Part shown: positions 33,201 to 41,365 of the stretch, piece after piece
Layout of the letters: the number at the start of each line of letters is the position of its first letter
Position numbering within the stretch: the stretch's first letter is position 1
Source of the DNA: Rhodanobacter_A agri
Lineage (GTDB): Bacteria > Pseudomonadota > Gammaproteobacteria > Xanthomonadales > Rhodanobacteraceae
NCBI RefSeq assembly: GCF_044904705.1
Contig: NZ_JADIKL010000001.1
Location: forward strand, 1-64,000
DNA length: 64,000 nucleotides
Direction of reading: 5' to 3'
Program-made: the position numbers and the translations under genes
Notes under the pieces: generated by a model
The model's database searches: none
What the model saw: the letters and a program-made list of their open reading frames with translations, nothing else
Told to the model about the DNA's origin: nothing

Positions 33201-33327
33201 AGCCATCGCCACCCTGCTCACGCTCTATCTGCTGCCGGCGCTGTACTACGCGCTGGAAAGCTGGATCGAGCGCCGCTACCCGCCGCGCGTGGAAAGCTCC
33301 GCACCCACGCAAGGCATTGCCCATTGA
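30214..33327 (+). CDS. RND inner-membrane efflux pump, heavy-metal (CzcA/HME) type
   Basis: 1037 residues, 12 transmembrane segments in the usual RND pattern (one before each large periplasmic loop, then groups near residues 335-500 and 860-1010). The TM4 proton-relay motif is DFGVIVDGAIVVTE, the HME-type signature with two Asp and one Glu, pointing to divalent or monovalent metal export rather than drugs. It uses the proton gradient to drive substrate from periplasm or cytosol through the adaptor and outer-membrane factor encoded on either side. The metal itself cannot be decided from sequence. Confidence 0.9.
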   Translation: MINRIIEFCFQKRTLFFVVSVLVAIFGYYSWTQLSIEAYPELSAVTAQVTTQVPGLAAEEIEQQITTPLERALAGTPGLIHMRSSSTFGLSLITLVFKDGSEDYWERQRVMERIAQAQLPPGITPGLDPVSGPAGEIYRYTLASDTQNLMQLSEINSWVVIPALQAVPGVANVDNFGGYTKEFQLVLDPASLLRYGVSVSQVTQAITANTANAGGGRITRGEQSYIVRGIGMVHSLKDMGDIVVSQSNGSPVKVRDLGQLRYGHQVREGILGKDSNPDAVEGIVDLLKYQNPSVVLVDLHAKVDALNKQLALKGVKIVPYLDRDDLVRATTDKVFHTVMEGVGLVCLVLILFLGSPRAALVTATVIPLSLVTVFILMHLTGMSVNLFSIGAIDFGVIVDGAIVVTEAILLRREAKPNEELASADVMAATAQVGKPIFFATLIIVTAYLPLFAFEHAEGKLFRPMAFTVGYALLAALLCTITLIPGLAYLALRKPRKPFHNKPLERLHAGFKSSLDRLLKHLRAAYLATALAVVAVLVLGATLGRAFLPTLDEGSLWLQVQMPSGLSMDQASNMASGLRRVVRSFPEVSYVVTQLGRNDTGTDPWTPSHVEVAVGLKPYDTWPGNESKEAFVQRFQAKLDRELPGMSVGISQPISDGENDMVSGAHSALVLYVYGDDFKQMRKLGDKIVDTLKTIPGTEAAIFQDPPIPQLVIEADRDAAARYGVNVSDISGLIQTAIGGAPITQVYVGDRIYNATARVGNDVANNVEAIGRLPLTTASGGQIPLSLVAHIAYRTGEGTIAHEGGKRELSITVDNPRLALSKLVSQAQSLIAQKLQYDPQAYRLEWAGTFQEAERAQARLIVVLGMVMAIMAVLLFGEFGKLRQALLVLGVVPLATLGGLIALHVRGETLNIATAVGFIALFGVAVQNGIIMVANINRLRMQGMALAQAVVEGAAERFRPVLMTATVASMGMLPAALATGIGTDVQRGLATVVVGGLAIATLLTLYLLPALYYALESWIERRYPPRVESSAPTQGIAH

Positions 33328-33331
33328 TCCA

Positions 33332-33353
33332 GGAGCCTGCTTAAACAGGCTCC
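33332..33353 (+). other. Intercistronic hairpin after the pump gene
   Basis: GGAGCCTG and CAGGCTCC with a CTTAAA loop, 5 bases after the pump stop. No T-run, so probably processing or mRNA stability rather than termination. Confidence 0.45.
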
Positions 33354-33396
33354 AAGGCACGCCGCTATATAGCGCGGGCCGCCATCAGGTGTCCGC

Positions 33397-34869
33397 ATGA
33401 AGACATTCATCATCAACAAGTACCGCACGCTGCCCTTGCTGGCCGGCGCCACCCTGCTCGCCGGCTGCATGGTCGGCCCCGACTTCCATCGCCCTGCCGC
33501 GCCGCAGACCGACCATTACACCGCGCAGCCCCTTCCCGCCACGATCGGCAACGGCAGCGATGCGCAGCATTTCGTCGCTGGCATGGACGTGCCCGCGCAA
33601 TGGTGGACGCTGTTCCGTTCGCCGAAACTGGATGCGCTGATCCGCCAGGCGCTCAAGGCCAATCCCGGACTGGAGGCCGCGCAAGCCTCGTTGCGCCAGG
33701 CGCAGGAGGGGCTGGCCGCCGGCAAGGGAGTGCTGTACCCGAGCGTGGCGGCCGACTACAGCGTGGCGCGCCAACGCGTCGCCGGCACGCTGGCCAGTCC
33801 GGCCGCCTCGGGCTACGACTACTACACCTTGCACACCGCGCAACTCAGCGTGTCGTGGGCGCCCGACCTGTTCGGCGGCAACCGACGCCAGCTGGAAGCC
33901 TTGCGTGCGCAGACCGACGTGCAGCGCTTCGAGCTGGAAGCAGCCCGGCTCAGCCTGACGTCAAACGTGGTAGTGGCGGCGATCAACCAGGCCGGCCTGC
34001 GTGCGCAGGTCGAAGCCACCCGCAAGATCATCGCCAACCAGCAGCAAACCCTAGACTCCTTCCAGCGCCAGCAGCAGCTGGGCCAGCTCGCACCGGCCGA
34101 TATCGCTGCGCAACAGGCCACGCTGGCGCAAGCCCAGGCCACGCTGCCGCCGCTACAGAAACAACTCGATCAGCAGAACGATGCACTGGCCGCCTTGCTG
34201 GGCCTGGTACCGGCCGACGCACCGGCGACGGCTTTCAAACTCGCCGACCTGCACCTGCCCGACCAGCTCCCGCTCAGCCTGCCCTCGCGACTGGTGGAAC
34301 AACGGCCGGATGTGCGCGCCGCCGAGGCCCAGCTGCACGCAGCCGGCGCCCAGGTGGGCGTGGCCGAGGCCAACCGCCTGCCGAAGTTCACGCTCAGCGC
34401 CAACGCCGGCAGCTCGCCGACGAAGATCAGCGACCTGTTCAGCCACGGCACCGTGTTCTGGAATCTCGCCGCCGACGTCAGCCAGCCGCTGTTCGACGCT
34501 GGCAGCCTGAAGCACCAGCAGCGGGCCGCCGAAGCGGCCTACGATGCGGCGAAGGCGCAATACCGCGGCACCGTGATCGCTGCGTTGCAGAACGTCGCCG
34601 ACACGCTGTACGCGCTGAAGGCCGACGCCGACGCGCTGCAGGCCGCGCAAACCGCCGAGCAAGCCGCCGCCCGCAGCCTTGCCATCAATCGTCGCCAGTT
34701 CGAACTGGGCGACGCGAGTCATCTCGCCGTGCTGCAGGCCGAACAGACCTGGCAGCAGGCTGAAGTGACGCTGGTGCAGGCCCAGGTGAACCGCTACAGC
34801 GACACCGCTGCCTTGTTCCAGGCACTGGGCGGCGGCTGGTGGCAACGCGAGAATGCGCAAACGCCCTGA
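33397..34869 (+). CDS. RND outer-membrane factor lipoprotein (NodT/OprM family)
   Basis: 490 residues. A signal peptide with lipobox LAGC (Cys at about residue 24) is followed by MVGPDFHRP, the standard NodT-family opening. Two repeated halves with long helices and short beta strands follow (TLFRSPKLDALIRQALKAN; QLSVSWAPDLFGG; WNLAADVSQPLFDAG), the TolC fold. It forms the outer-membrane duct for the adaptor-pump pair upstream. It lies 69 bases after the pump gene, across a hairpin. Confidence 0.92.
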   Translation: MKTFIINKYRTLPLLAGATLLAGCMVGPDFHRPAAPQTDHYTAQPLPATIGNGSDAQHFVAGMDVPAQWWTLFRSPKLDALIRQALKANPGLEAAQASLRQAQEGLAAGKGVLYPSVAADYSVARQRVAGTLASPAASGYDYYTLHTAQLSVSWAPDLFGGNRRQLEALRAQTDVQRFELEAARLSLTSNVVVAAINQAGLRAQVEATRKIIANQQQTLDSFQRQQQLGQLAPADIAAQQATLAQAQATLPPLQKQLDQQNDALAALLGLVPADAPATAFKLADLHLPDQLPLSLPSRLVEQRPDVRAAEAQLHAAGAQVGVAEANRLPKFTLSANAGSSPTKISDLFSHGTVFWNLAADVSQPLFDAGSLKHQQRAAEAAYDAAKAQYRGTVIAALQNVADTLYALKADADALQAAQTAEQAAARSLAINRRQFELGDASHLAVLQAEQTWQQAEVTLVQAQVNRYSDTAALFQALGGGWWQRENAQTP

Positions 34870-34893
34870 CGCCCTGAGGCTTGGCACCACACG

Positions 34894-36222
34894 ATGCGAC
34901 CCACGTTCCCGACCCTGCTGCTTGCCGGTGCACTCGCGCTGGCAAGCAGCGCCCGCGCCGACGAGGCGCCGCTGTTCATCCCGCAATGGCTGGGCGCGCA
35001 ATACACCTTCGTCGACCAGCATCAGGGCCGTGTGCATTCGCCTTACGCCGGTTCGCTCAGCCTGCATGCCCAGGGCGACACCGAGCGCTCGCACACCTTC
35101 GGCGCCTATTTCGGCATGGCGCTGCCCGCGCACCTCGCGTTCTATTTCGACGTGGAGATGTTCCGCGGCGAGGGCGTCAGCGGCGCCACCGGGCTGGGCG
35201 GGCTCACCAATGGCGACGTGATCCGCGCCGGCGTGGCCGGGCTGGGCCGCGGCGCTTATGTCGCGCGGCGTTACCTGCAATGGTCGCTGCCGCTGGGCGA
35301 AGCGCGCGAAACGGTGGAGCGCAGCCAGGATCACCTGCCCAGCACGCAGGCCACGCAACGCATCGAGGCGAAGCTGGGCAAGATGGCGGTAAACGACGAT
35401 TTCGACCGCAACCGCTACGCCAACGGCACGCGCACCCAGTTCATGAACTGGGATCTGTTCAACGCCACCAGCTGGGACTTCGCCGCCGACACGCGCGGCT
35501 ACACCGAGGGCTTGATGCTGGCCTGGGTCAATCCCGCCTGGACGCTGCGCTACGGCGTCTACCGCATGCCGTACGAGGCCAACGGCCAGCGGCTGGAAAG
35601 CTCGCTGCGCCACGCGCGCGGCGAGCAATGGCAGCTGAGCCTGCACCCGCACCCCGACGGCTGGGTGCTGCGCCTGCTCGCCTTCCACAACATCGCCCGC
35701 ATGGGCAGCTACCGCGATGCCATCGCGCAGGCGCTGGCCAGCGGCCAGGCGCCGAACGTGCATGCCGACGACTACCCCGGCCGGCACAAGTTCGGCTGGG
35801 CGATCAACGGCGAGCTGCCGCTGGCCGACGGCGGCGACACCGGCTTGTTCGCCCGCGCGGGCTGGAACGACGGCCACACCGAATCCTTCGTATTCAGCGA
35901 GGTGGACCGCACCCTCAGCGGCGGCTTCCAGCTTTCGGGCGCGCACTGGGGCCGCAGCGCCGACCATATCGGTATGGGCTTCGCGCTCAACGCGCTGTCG
36001 CGGCCGCACCGCGAATACCTGGAACTGGGCGGATCAGGCTTCGTGCTAGGCGATGGCGCGCTGGACTACGCACACGAGGAGATCGCCGAGGTCTACTACA
36101 GCTACGCGCCTTTCCCTCACCTCACGCTGAGTCCCGACCTGCAGTGGGTACGCCACCCCGGATACAACCGGGATCGCGGGCCGGCGGCGTTTGCGGGGGT
36201 GCGGGCGCACGTGGAGTTCTGA
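34894..36222 (+). CDS. OprB-family carbohydrate-selective porin-like protein
   Basis: 442 residues with a signal peptide ending ARA at about residue 22, followed by a beta-barrel sequence: ten or more amphipathic strands, GLGGLTNGDVIRAGVAG, MAVNDDFDRNRYANGTRTQFMNW, and a C-terminal strand ending in Phe (GVRAHVEF), as usual for outer-membrane proteins. The layout fits the OprB/carbohydrate porin family. It is 24 bases after the outer-membrane factor gene and probably belongs to the same operon, which is unusual for an efflux system. Confidence 0.78.
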   Translation: MRPTFPTLLLAGALALASSARADEAPLFIPQWLGAQYTFVDQHQGRVHSPYAGSLSLHAQGDTERSHTFGAYFGMALPAHLAFYFDVEMFRGEGVSGATGLGGLTNGDVIRAGVAGLGRGAYVARRYLQWSLPLGEARETVERSQDHLPSTQATQRIEAKLGKMAVNDDFDRNRYANGTRTQFMNWDLFNATSWDFAADTRGYTEGLMLAWVNPAWTLRYGVYRMPYEANGQRLESSLRHARGEQWQLSLHPHPDGWVLRLLAFHNIARMGSYRDAIAQALASGQAPNVHADDYPGRHKFGWAINGELPLADGGDTGLFARAGWNDGHTESFVFSEVDRTLSGGFQLSGAHWGRSADHIGMGFALNALSRPHREYLELGGSGFVLGDGALDYAHEEIAEVYYSYAPFPHLTLSPDLQWVRHPGYNRDRGPAAFAGVRAHVEF

Positions 36223-36260
36223 CGCCTCGCTCCCCTCGCCCATTGGCAGGAGAGCGAAAG

Positions 36261-36869
36261 CTACGCCGGGCGCCGCGCCAGCTCGAGCGCTGCGATCCGC
36301 CGTCCCAGCCGCGGCGCCAGATAGCAATGCGACCCGCAGGGCAGCAATCCCGCATCGGCGAAACTGCGCAGGTACCAATCCGGCGAGCGCATGCGGAAGC
36401 CGTCCAGGTCGCCATCCACACCATCGCGGCTAGTGAACACCTCCAGAAAAGCCACGCCTTCGACCATCTCCGCGATACCGGTGAGCCCCGCGCGGATCTC
36501 CGCCGGCTTGAGGTAGTGCAGCACGTCGGTGCACACGATCAGGTCGAAACGCGTGTCGAAGCGCAGGTGTTCGAGCTGGCCGAAGCTAGCCCAACCGATG
36601 TTGCGGCTGCGGCCGTAGCGCGCCACCACGTACTCGCTGGCGTCCAGCCCGCGGTAATCGATGCCGGGCCGCAAGGCGCGCAGCGGCGCTCGCCACGTAC
36701 CTTCGCCGCACCCGACGTCCAGCACGTTGCGCACGGGCCGGCCGAGGTAATACTCCGCCTGCGCCACCGCCATCGCCACCTTGCGCCTGAGCTCGGCCGG
36801 CGAGCCCACCGCATGCGCGGGGTTGCGGTACCACTTGTCGAAATAGCTGCGGTCGTAGGTCTTGGGCAT
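36261..36869 (-). CDS. Class I SAM-dependent methyltransferase
   Basis: 202 residues from the ATG at 36869. The SAM-binding motif I is VLDVGCGEGTW, and the acidic second motif lies in YRGLDASEYVV; FDLIVCTDVLHYL is the post-motif strand with the usual acidic residue. The N-terminus MPKTYDRSYFDKWYRNP is shared by many small methyltransferases of unknown substrate. Nothing nearby indicates the substrate. Convergent with the porin gene. Confidence 0.8.
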   Translation of the reverse strand: MPKTYDRSYFDKWYRNPAHAVGSPAELRRKVAMAVAQAEYYLGRPVRNVLDVGCGEGTWRAPLRALRPGIDYRGLDASEYVVARYGRSRNIGWASFGQLEHLRFDTRFDLIVCTDVLHYLKPAEIRAGLTGIAEMVEGVAFLEVFTSRDGVDGDLDGFRMRSPDWYLRSFADAGLLPCGSHCYLAPRLGRRIAALELARRPA

Positions 36870-37042
36870 GGCGGAGGCGGCTCTGTTCGATCCCGGCGGG
36901 AGGCGCATGGTAACCGGCGCAAGAGGCTGCGAAAGATGAATCGCCATCGAATCCGCCCGGCGCATCACAACACCGTGGTCATCCGCTCCGGCACCCTCGC
37001 CGTTGAACCCATCCGACACCCTACCCGCCGGAGAACGGACGC

Positions 37043-38659
37043 ATGCCCGCCGCACCGACACACCACCGGAGTCTCGCCCTGGGTTTGTTGCTGGGATGCC
37101 TGCCCGCCCTGGCCTGCGCCGGCCAGGCTTCGCCACAGCGCATGTCCACCGCCACCGTCACCGCAACGGTCGACGGATTGAGTCTCTCCGACATCGCCTG
37201 GCTGCGCCGCGACGGCTTCGGCCTGGACAGCGCCACGCTGGCACACTACCGCCAGCTCGGGCGCACGCGCTTTCTCGACGAGCAGCTGGCCGGCGGCGAC
37301 GACACGCTGCCGCCGCAGGTGGCCGCGCAAATCCAGGCCTTCCCCGTGGTGAACACGCCGCTGCCCGCACTGTGGGCGGATTTCCAGTCGCACAACAAGC
37401 AGTTCAAGGACACGCCCGCCGGCCCGGCCAAGGACGCCGCGAAGACGGCGATCCAGCAATACCGCCGCGACCTCTACCAGCAGGCCGCGCAGGCCGAGTT
37501 GCTGCATGCGGTCTACGGCAGCAACCAGCTCAAGGAACAACTGGTGTGGTTCTGGCTCAACCACTTCAGCGTGTACGCGGACAAAGGCCCGGTGCGCGTG
37601 TTCGCCGCCGACTACGAGGAAAAGGTGATCCGCCCGCATGCGCTGGGCAAGTTCAAGGATCTGGTGATGGCCACGCTGCAGAGCCCGGCCATGCTGGTGT
37701 TCCTGGACAACGTGCACAACGTCAAGGACAAGACCAACGAGAACTACGCGCGCGAGCTGATGGAACTGCATACGCTTGGCGTCGGTTCGGGCTATACCCA
37801 GGCCGACGTGCAACAGCTGATGCGCGTGCTCACCGGCTCCGGCCTGCTGCCGCCTAACCAGGCAAGGCGCAGGGGCGGCTTCATGTGGATACGTCCGATG
37901 CCGCTGCGCAACGCCTTCCCTGCGGCGCGCAACGGCTTCTTTGTTTTCAACCCGGACAAGCACGACTTCGGCGACAAGGACTTCCTCGGGCAGACCATCA
38001 AGGGCAGCGGCTACGCGGAGATCGAGCAGGCGGTGGACCTGATCGTGCGCCAGCCGGCCTGCGCGCATTTCGTCTCGCAGCGGCTGGCCGAATACTTCAT
38101 CGACGACCAGCCTTCGCCCGCCCTGGTGGATGCCATGGCGCATACCTTCCAGCGCACCGACGGTGATATCGCGGCGGTACTGCGCACGATGCTGCTGTCG
38201 AAGGAAGCCGCCGCCGTGGGCGGGCACAAGTTCAAGGATCCGACGCGCTTCCTGGTTTCCGCGATGCGGCTGACCTACGACGGTCAGCCGGTGCCCAATG
38301 CCGTGCCGCTGGTGAATTGGCTGCGCCAGATGGGCGAGCCGCTGTACGGCCGCATCACCCCGGACGGCTGGCCGCTGGATTCGGCAAGCTGGACCGGTTC
38401 GGGCCAGATGAGCAAGCGCTTCGACTTCGCCCGCGTGATCGGCAGCGGCCGCAACCGGCTGTTCGTCGACGACAACGGCAGCGCGGATGCCGCGAACGAT
38501 CCGCCGCCCGGCGCGCCGGACCTGCAAGGCTCTGCGCTGTATCGTGACGCGATTGCGCCGCAGCTCTCCGATGCCACCCGCAAGGCGCTGTCGCAGGCCA
38601 GGTCGCCGATGGAGTGGAATACCTTCCTGTTGTCCTCGCCCGACTTCAACTATCGCTGA
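37043..38659 (+). CDS. DUF1800 secreted protein
   Basis: 538 residues with a signal peptide ending LACAG. The DUF1800 blocks are WLRRDGFG near residue 53, LKEQLVWFWLNHFSVYA, VIRPHALGKFKDLVMATLQSPAML, NENYARELMELHTLGVGSGYTQADV and EPLYGRITPDGWPLDSASW at the C-terminus. Biochemical function is unknown; DUF1800 genes are nearly always followed by a DUF1501 gene, as here 9 bases on. A paralogue lies at 41366-42952. Confidence 0.88.
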   Translation: MPAAPTHHRSLALGLLLGCLPALACAGQASPQRMSTATVTATVDGLSLSDIAWLRRDGFGLDSATLAHYRQLGRTRFLDEQLAGGDDTLPPQVAAQIQAFPVVNTPLPALWADFQSHNKQFKDTPAGPAKDAAKTAIQQYRRDLYQQAAQAELLHAVYGSNQLKEQLVWFWLNHFSVYADKGPVRVFAADYEEKVIRPHALGKFKDLVMATLQSPAMLVFLDNVHNVKDKTNENYARELMELHTLGVGSGYTQADVQQLMRVLTGSGLLPPNQARRRGGFMWIRPMPLRNAFPAARNGFFVFNPDKHDFGDKDFLGQTIKGSGYAEIEQAVDLIVRQPACAHFVSQRLAEYFIDDQPSPALVDAMAHTFQRTDGDIAAVLRTMLLSKEAAAVGGHKFKDPTRFLVSAMRLTYDGQPVPNAVPLVNWLRQMGEPLYGRITPDGWPLDSASWTGSGQMSKRFDFARVIGSGRNRLFVDDNGSADAANDPPPGAPDLQGSALYRDAIAPQLSDATRKALSQARSPMEWNTFLLSSPDFNYR

Positions 38660-38668
38660 GGTACCGCC

Positions 38669-39868
38669 ATGAACCGCCGCGAATTCTTGCTTGCCGCCGC
38701 CGGCGCAGCCGCCGCGTCCACGCTGTCGTTCTCTGGCCGCCTGTTCGCCGCACCCGCGAGCTCCCCACGCTTCCTGCTGGTGTTCCTGCGCGGTGGCTAC
38801 GACTGCAACAACCTGCTGGTGCCCTGCGGCAGCGACTTCTACTACGCGTCGCGCCCCAGCCTCGCCATCGCGAAGCCCGACCCGAACAGCCCCGACAGCG
38901 CCGTAGCGCTGGATGCGGACTGGGGCCTCAGTCCCGTGGTGCGCGATTCGCTTTACCCGCTATGGCAGAAGAAGCAGCTTGCCTTCATCCCGTTCGCCGG
39001 CACCAGCGATCTCAGCCGCAGCCACTTCGAGACGCAGGACCACATCGAACGCGGCGCCGCGACGGATGGCGCAGGCAACTACCGCTCCGGCTTCCTGGCG
39101 CGGCTGTCGGGCGTGCTCACCGGCGTGCCGGCGATCGCCTTTACCAACAACCTGCCGCTCTCCTTCCAGGGCGCAGGGCATGACATCCCCAACATCTCGC
39201 TGAAAGGCGATCCCAAATCGCATTTCGATGAACGGCAGGCGGCGATCCTGTCCGGCATGTACAAAGGCACGGCGCTGGCCCAGGCCTCCGCCGACGGCCT
39301 CGCCCTGCCCAAGACCGTATCCGTGGACCTGCGCGACGAGATGGTGGCGGCCAGCCGTGGCGCGCCGAGCGCACACAACTTCGCCGAGGAAACACGGCGC
39401 ATCGCCGCCTTGATGCGCGACCAGTACCGGCTCGGCTTCGTCGACGTGGGCGGCTGGGACACCCACGTCAATCAGGGCAGCACCAAGGGCGGCCTCGCCA
39501 ACAACTTGAAGAACCTCGGCGAAGGCCTGGTCGCCTACGCCGACGCACTGGGCCCCACCTGGAACGACACCACAGTGGTGGTGCTCTCCGAGTTCGGCCG
39601 CACCTTCCGCGAGAATGGCGACAAGGGCACCGACCACGGCCACGGCACCGTGCACTGGGTGCTGGGCGGCAAGGTCGCCGGCGGCCGCCTTGCCGGCGAG
39701 CAGCTCGCGGTGAATGCGCAAAACCTGCTGCAGAACCGCGACTACCAGGTGCTCAACGACTACCGCGACGTGCTGGGCGGACTGTTCGCGCGGCTGTGGG
39801 GGCTGAGCCCCGGCCAGCTGCAGACGGTGTTCCCGCAGGTACGGCCGAAGGACCTGCGGCTGGTGTAG
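38669..39868 (+). CDS. DUF1501 protein, alkaline-phosphatase fold, twin-arginine type signal
   Basis: 399 residues. The N-terminus MNRREFLLAAAGAAAASTL is a twin-arginine-like signal, so export as a folded protein is likely. Blocks of the DUF1501 family include FLLVFLRGGYDCNNLLVP, SRSHFETQDHIE, FVDVGGWDTHVNQ and VVVLSEFGRTFRENGDKGTDHGHG, which hold the candidate metal-binding Asp/His residues of the sulfatase/phosphatase fold. Paired with the upstream DUF1800 gene. Substrate unknown. Confidence 0.88.
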   Translation: MNRREFLLAAAGAAAASTLSFSGRLFAAPASSPRFLLVFLRGGYDCNNLLVPCGSDFYYASRPSLAIAKPDPNSPDSAVALDADWGLSPVVRDSLYPLWQKKQLAFIPFAGTSDLSRSHFETQDHIERGAATDGAGNYRSGFLARLSGVLTGVPAIAFTNNLPLSFQGAGHDIPNISLKGDPKSHFDERQAAILSGMYKGTALAQASADGLALPKTVSVDLRDEMVAASRGAPSAHNFAEETRRIAALMRDQYRLGFVDVGGWDTHVNQGSTKGGLANNLKNLGEGLVAYADALGPTWNDTTVVVLSEFGRTFRENGDKGTDHGHGTVHWVLGGKVAGGRLAGEQLAVNAQNLLQNRDYQVLNDYRDVLGGLFARLWGLSPGQLQTVFPQVRPKDLRLV

Positions 39869-39983
39869 GCGCCTGTCGAGGGCGCCTTGCCGGCAAGCGG
39901 GCCATGCGAGATTCCGTGCACGCATCGAGCGAACCTGCGCTGCCATGCGCATCGGCGTGCCGGCGCAATGCGAGAATGCGCCT

Positions 39984-40502
39984 ATGACCCCGCTGAAGTA
40001 TCTCCAGGCGTATCCGCCCGCCCTGCAGGACAAGGTGCACCAGCTGATCGCGCAGCAACGCCTCGGCGAGCACCTGGCCGCGCGCTACCCGGATCGCCAT
40101 GACGTGCAGAGCGACAAGGCGCTGTACACCTACGTGGCCGCGCTGAAACAGCAGCACTTGAAGACCGCGCCGGGCATAGACAAGGTGCTGTACGACAGCA
40201 AGCTCGACGTGGTGCAGCGCGCGCTGGGCCTGCACACCGCGATTTCGCGCGTGCAGGGCAGCCGGCTCAAGGCGAAAAAGGAGATCCGCGTGGCCAGCCT
40301 GTTCAAGGCCGCTGCGCCGGAGTTCCTGCAGACGATCGTGGTGCACGAGCTGGCGCACCTGAAGGAGGCCGAGCACAACAAGGCGTTCTACCAACTCTGC
40401 CAGCACATGCTACCGGACTACCACCAGCGGGAATTCGACCTGCGCCTGTACCTGACCTGGCGCGAGTTACCTTCGACGAACATCACCGACCCACAGGAAT
40501 GA
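39984..40502 (+). CDS. YgjP-like (DUF45) zinc metallopeptidase
   Basis: 172 residues from the ATG at 39984. The gluzincin motif HELAH lies in TIVVHELAHLKEAEHNKAFY, with the third ligand downstream (HNKAF). The N-terminal part has QHLKTAPGIDKVLYDSK. No signal peptide, so cytosolic. Family members resemble the SprT/YgjP group. The stop overlaps the next gene start as ATGA, so the two are translationally coupled. Confidence 0.8.
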   Translation: MTPLKYLQAYPPALQDKVHQLIAQQRLGEHLAARYPDRHDVQSDKALYTYVAALKQQHLKTAPGIDKVLYDSKLDVVQRALGLHTAISRVQGSRLKAKKEIRVASLFKAAAPEFLQTIVVHELAHLKEAEHNKAFYQLCQHMLPDYHQREFDLRLYLTWRELPSTNITDPQE

Positions 40503-41155
40503 CGATGGATGGCGCGGCACTGCAGAAATATCTGTTGCGACTGTTCGAGCAGCACGAGGTGGTGCTCGACGCCGACGAGGACGGCTGGCTGACCACCGAC
40601 GGCGACTTTCCGTCCGTACGCGCCCAGTGGCACGAAGGCATGGCCGGCGAGCCGGGGCACCTCGACATCGACATCGTGCTGAGCGAGGAACGCTGCATCG
40701 AGGAAAGCTTTGCCGGCCACGGCACTGGCCCGGACGGCTGCATGGCCGCCCTCCGCGCGTTCGAGCAAAGCGCGTTCCATCCGCTGCTGGCCGCCTGCTG
40801 GTACGTCACCGATGACCGCAAGCTCACGATCACCACGTGGGACACCGGCGCCCGCACCTGGGACGTGTTCGCCGGCCCCTTCGCCGTGCACGGCGCGGAC
40901 ATCACCGACCTGGAAATGCTGGAACAAGTACCTGCGGCCATCGAGACGGTGCTGCAGCGCGAAACCTTGTCTCCCGAACTGCACTGGCTGCGCGTGGTGT
41001 ACCGTCGCACGGCGACAGGCGAGGCGCGCGGCGAAGTCCTGTTCGACAACGCACCATGGGCCGCGGGCACCGATGCCCTGTCCGTCCTGGCATGGCCGCA
41101 GAGCGGCCACTACAGCGCCCACGGCTTCATCCTGCTGGACGTGCGTGATTACTGA
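40499..41155 (+). CDS. DUF6348-type hypothetical protein
   Basis: 218 residues, no signal peptide or membrane segment. Mixed alpha/beta with acidic stretches (DADEDGWLTTDGDFP, HLDIDIVLSEERCIEESFAGHG). I believe it belongs to the DUF6348 family but no function is known. Coupled by ATGA overlap to the YgjP-like peptidase, which is the only hint at a partner. Confidence 0.6.
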   Translation: MTMDGAALQKYLLRLFEQHEVVLDADEDGWLTTDGDFPSVRAQWHEGMAGEPGHLDIDIVLSEERCIEESFAGHGTGPDGCMAALRAFEQSAFHPLLAACWYVTDDRKLTITTWDTGARTWDVFAGPFAVHGADITDLEMLEQVPAAIETVLQRETLSPELHWLRVVYRRTATGEARGEVLFDNAPWAAGTDALSVLAWPQSGHYSAHGFILLDVRDY

Positions 41156-41365
41156 GTAGCTCGCGCGGACTTGGCGGGAGGCGCCGGTGCATGGGCAAAA
41201 GACCACCACCCACGCAGCTGCCGACGCAGCATTGTCCCTGCCACCTTTTCACCCGCTTGCAAGCGTCGACTGAACGGCAAGAGGCCATGAACACGTATCC
41301 ATCGTGCCGCTTACGCAGCCGTCGACAACTGATTGCATTCAACCGAGCCGGCCTGGAATAACCAC

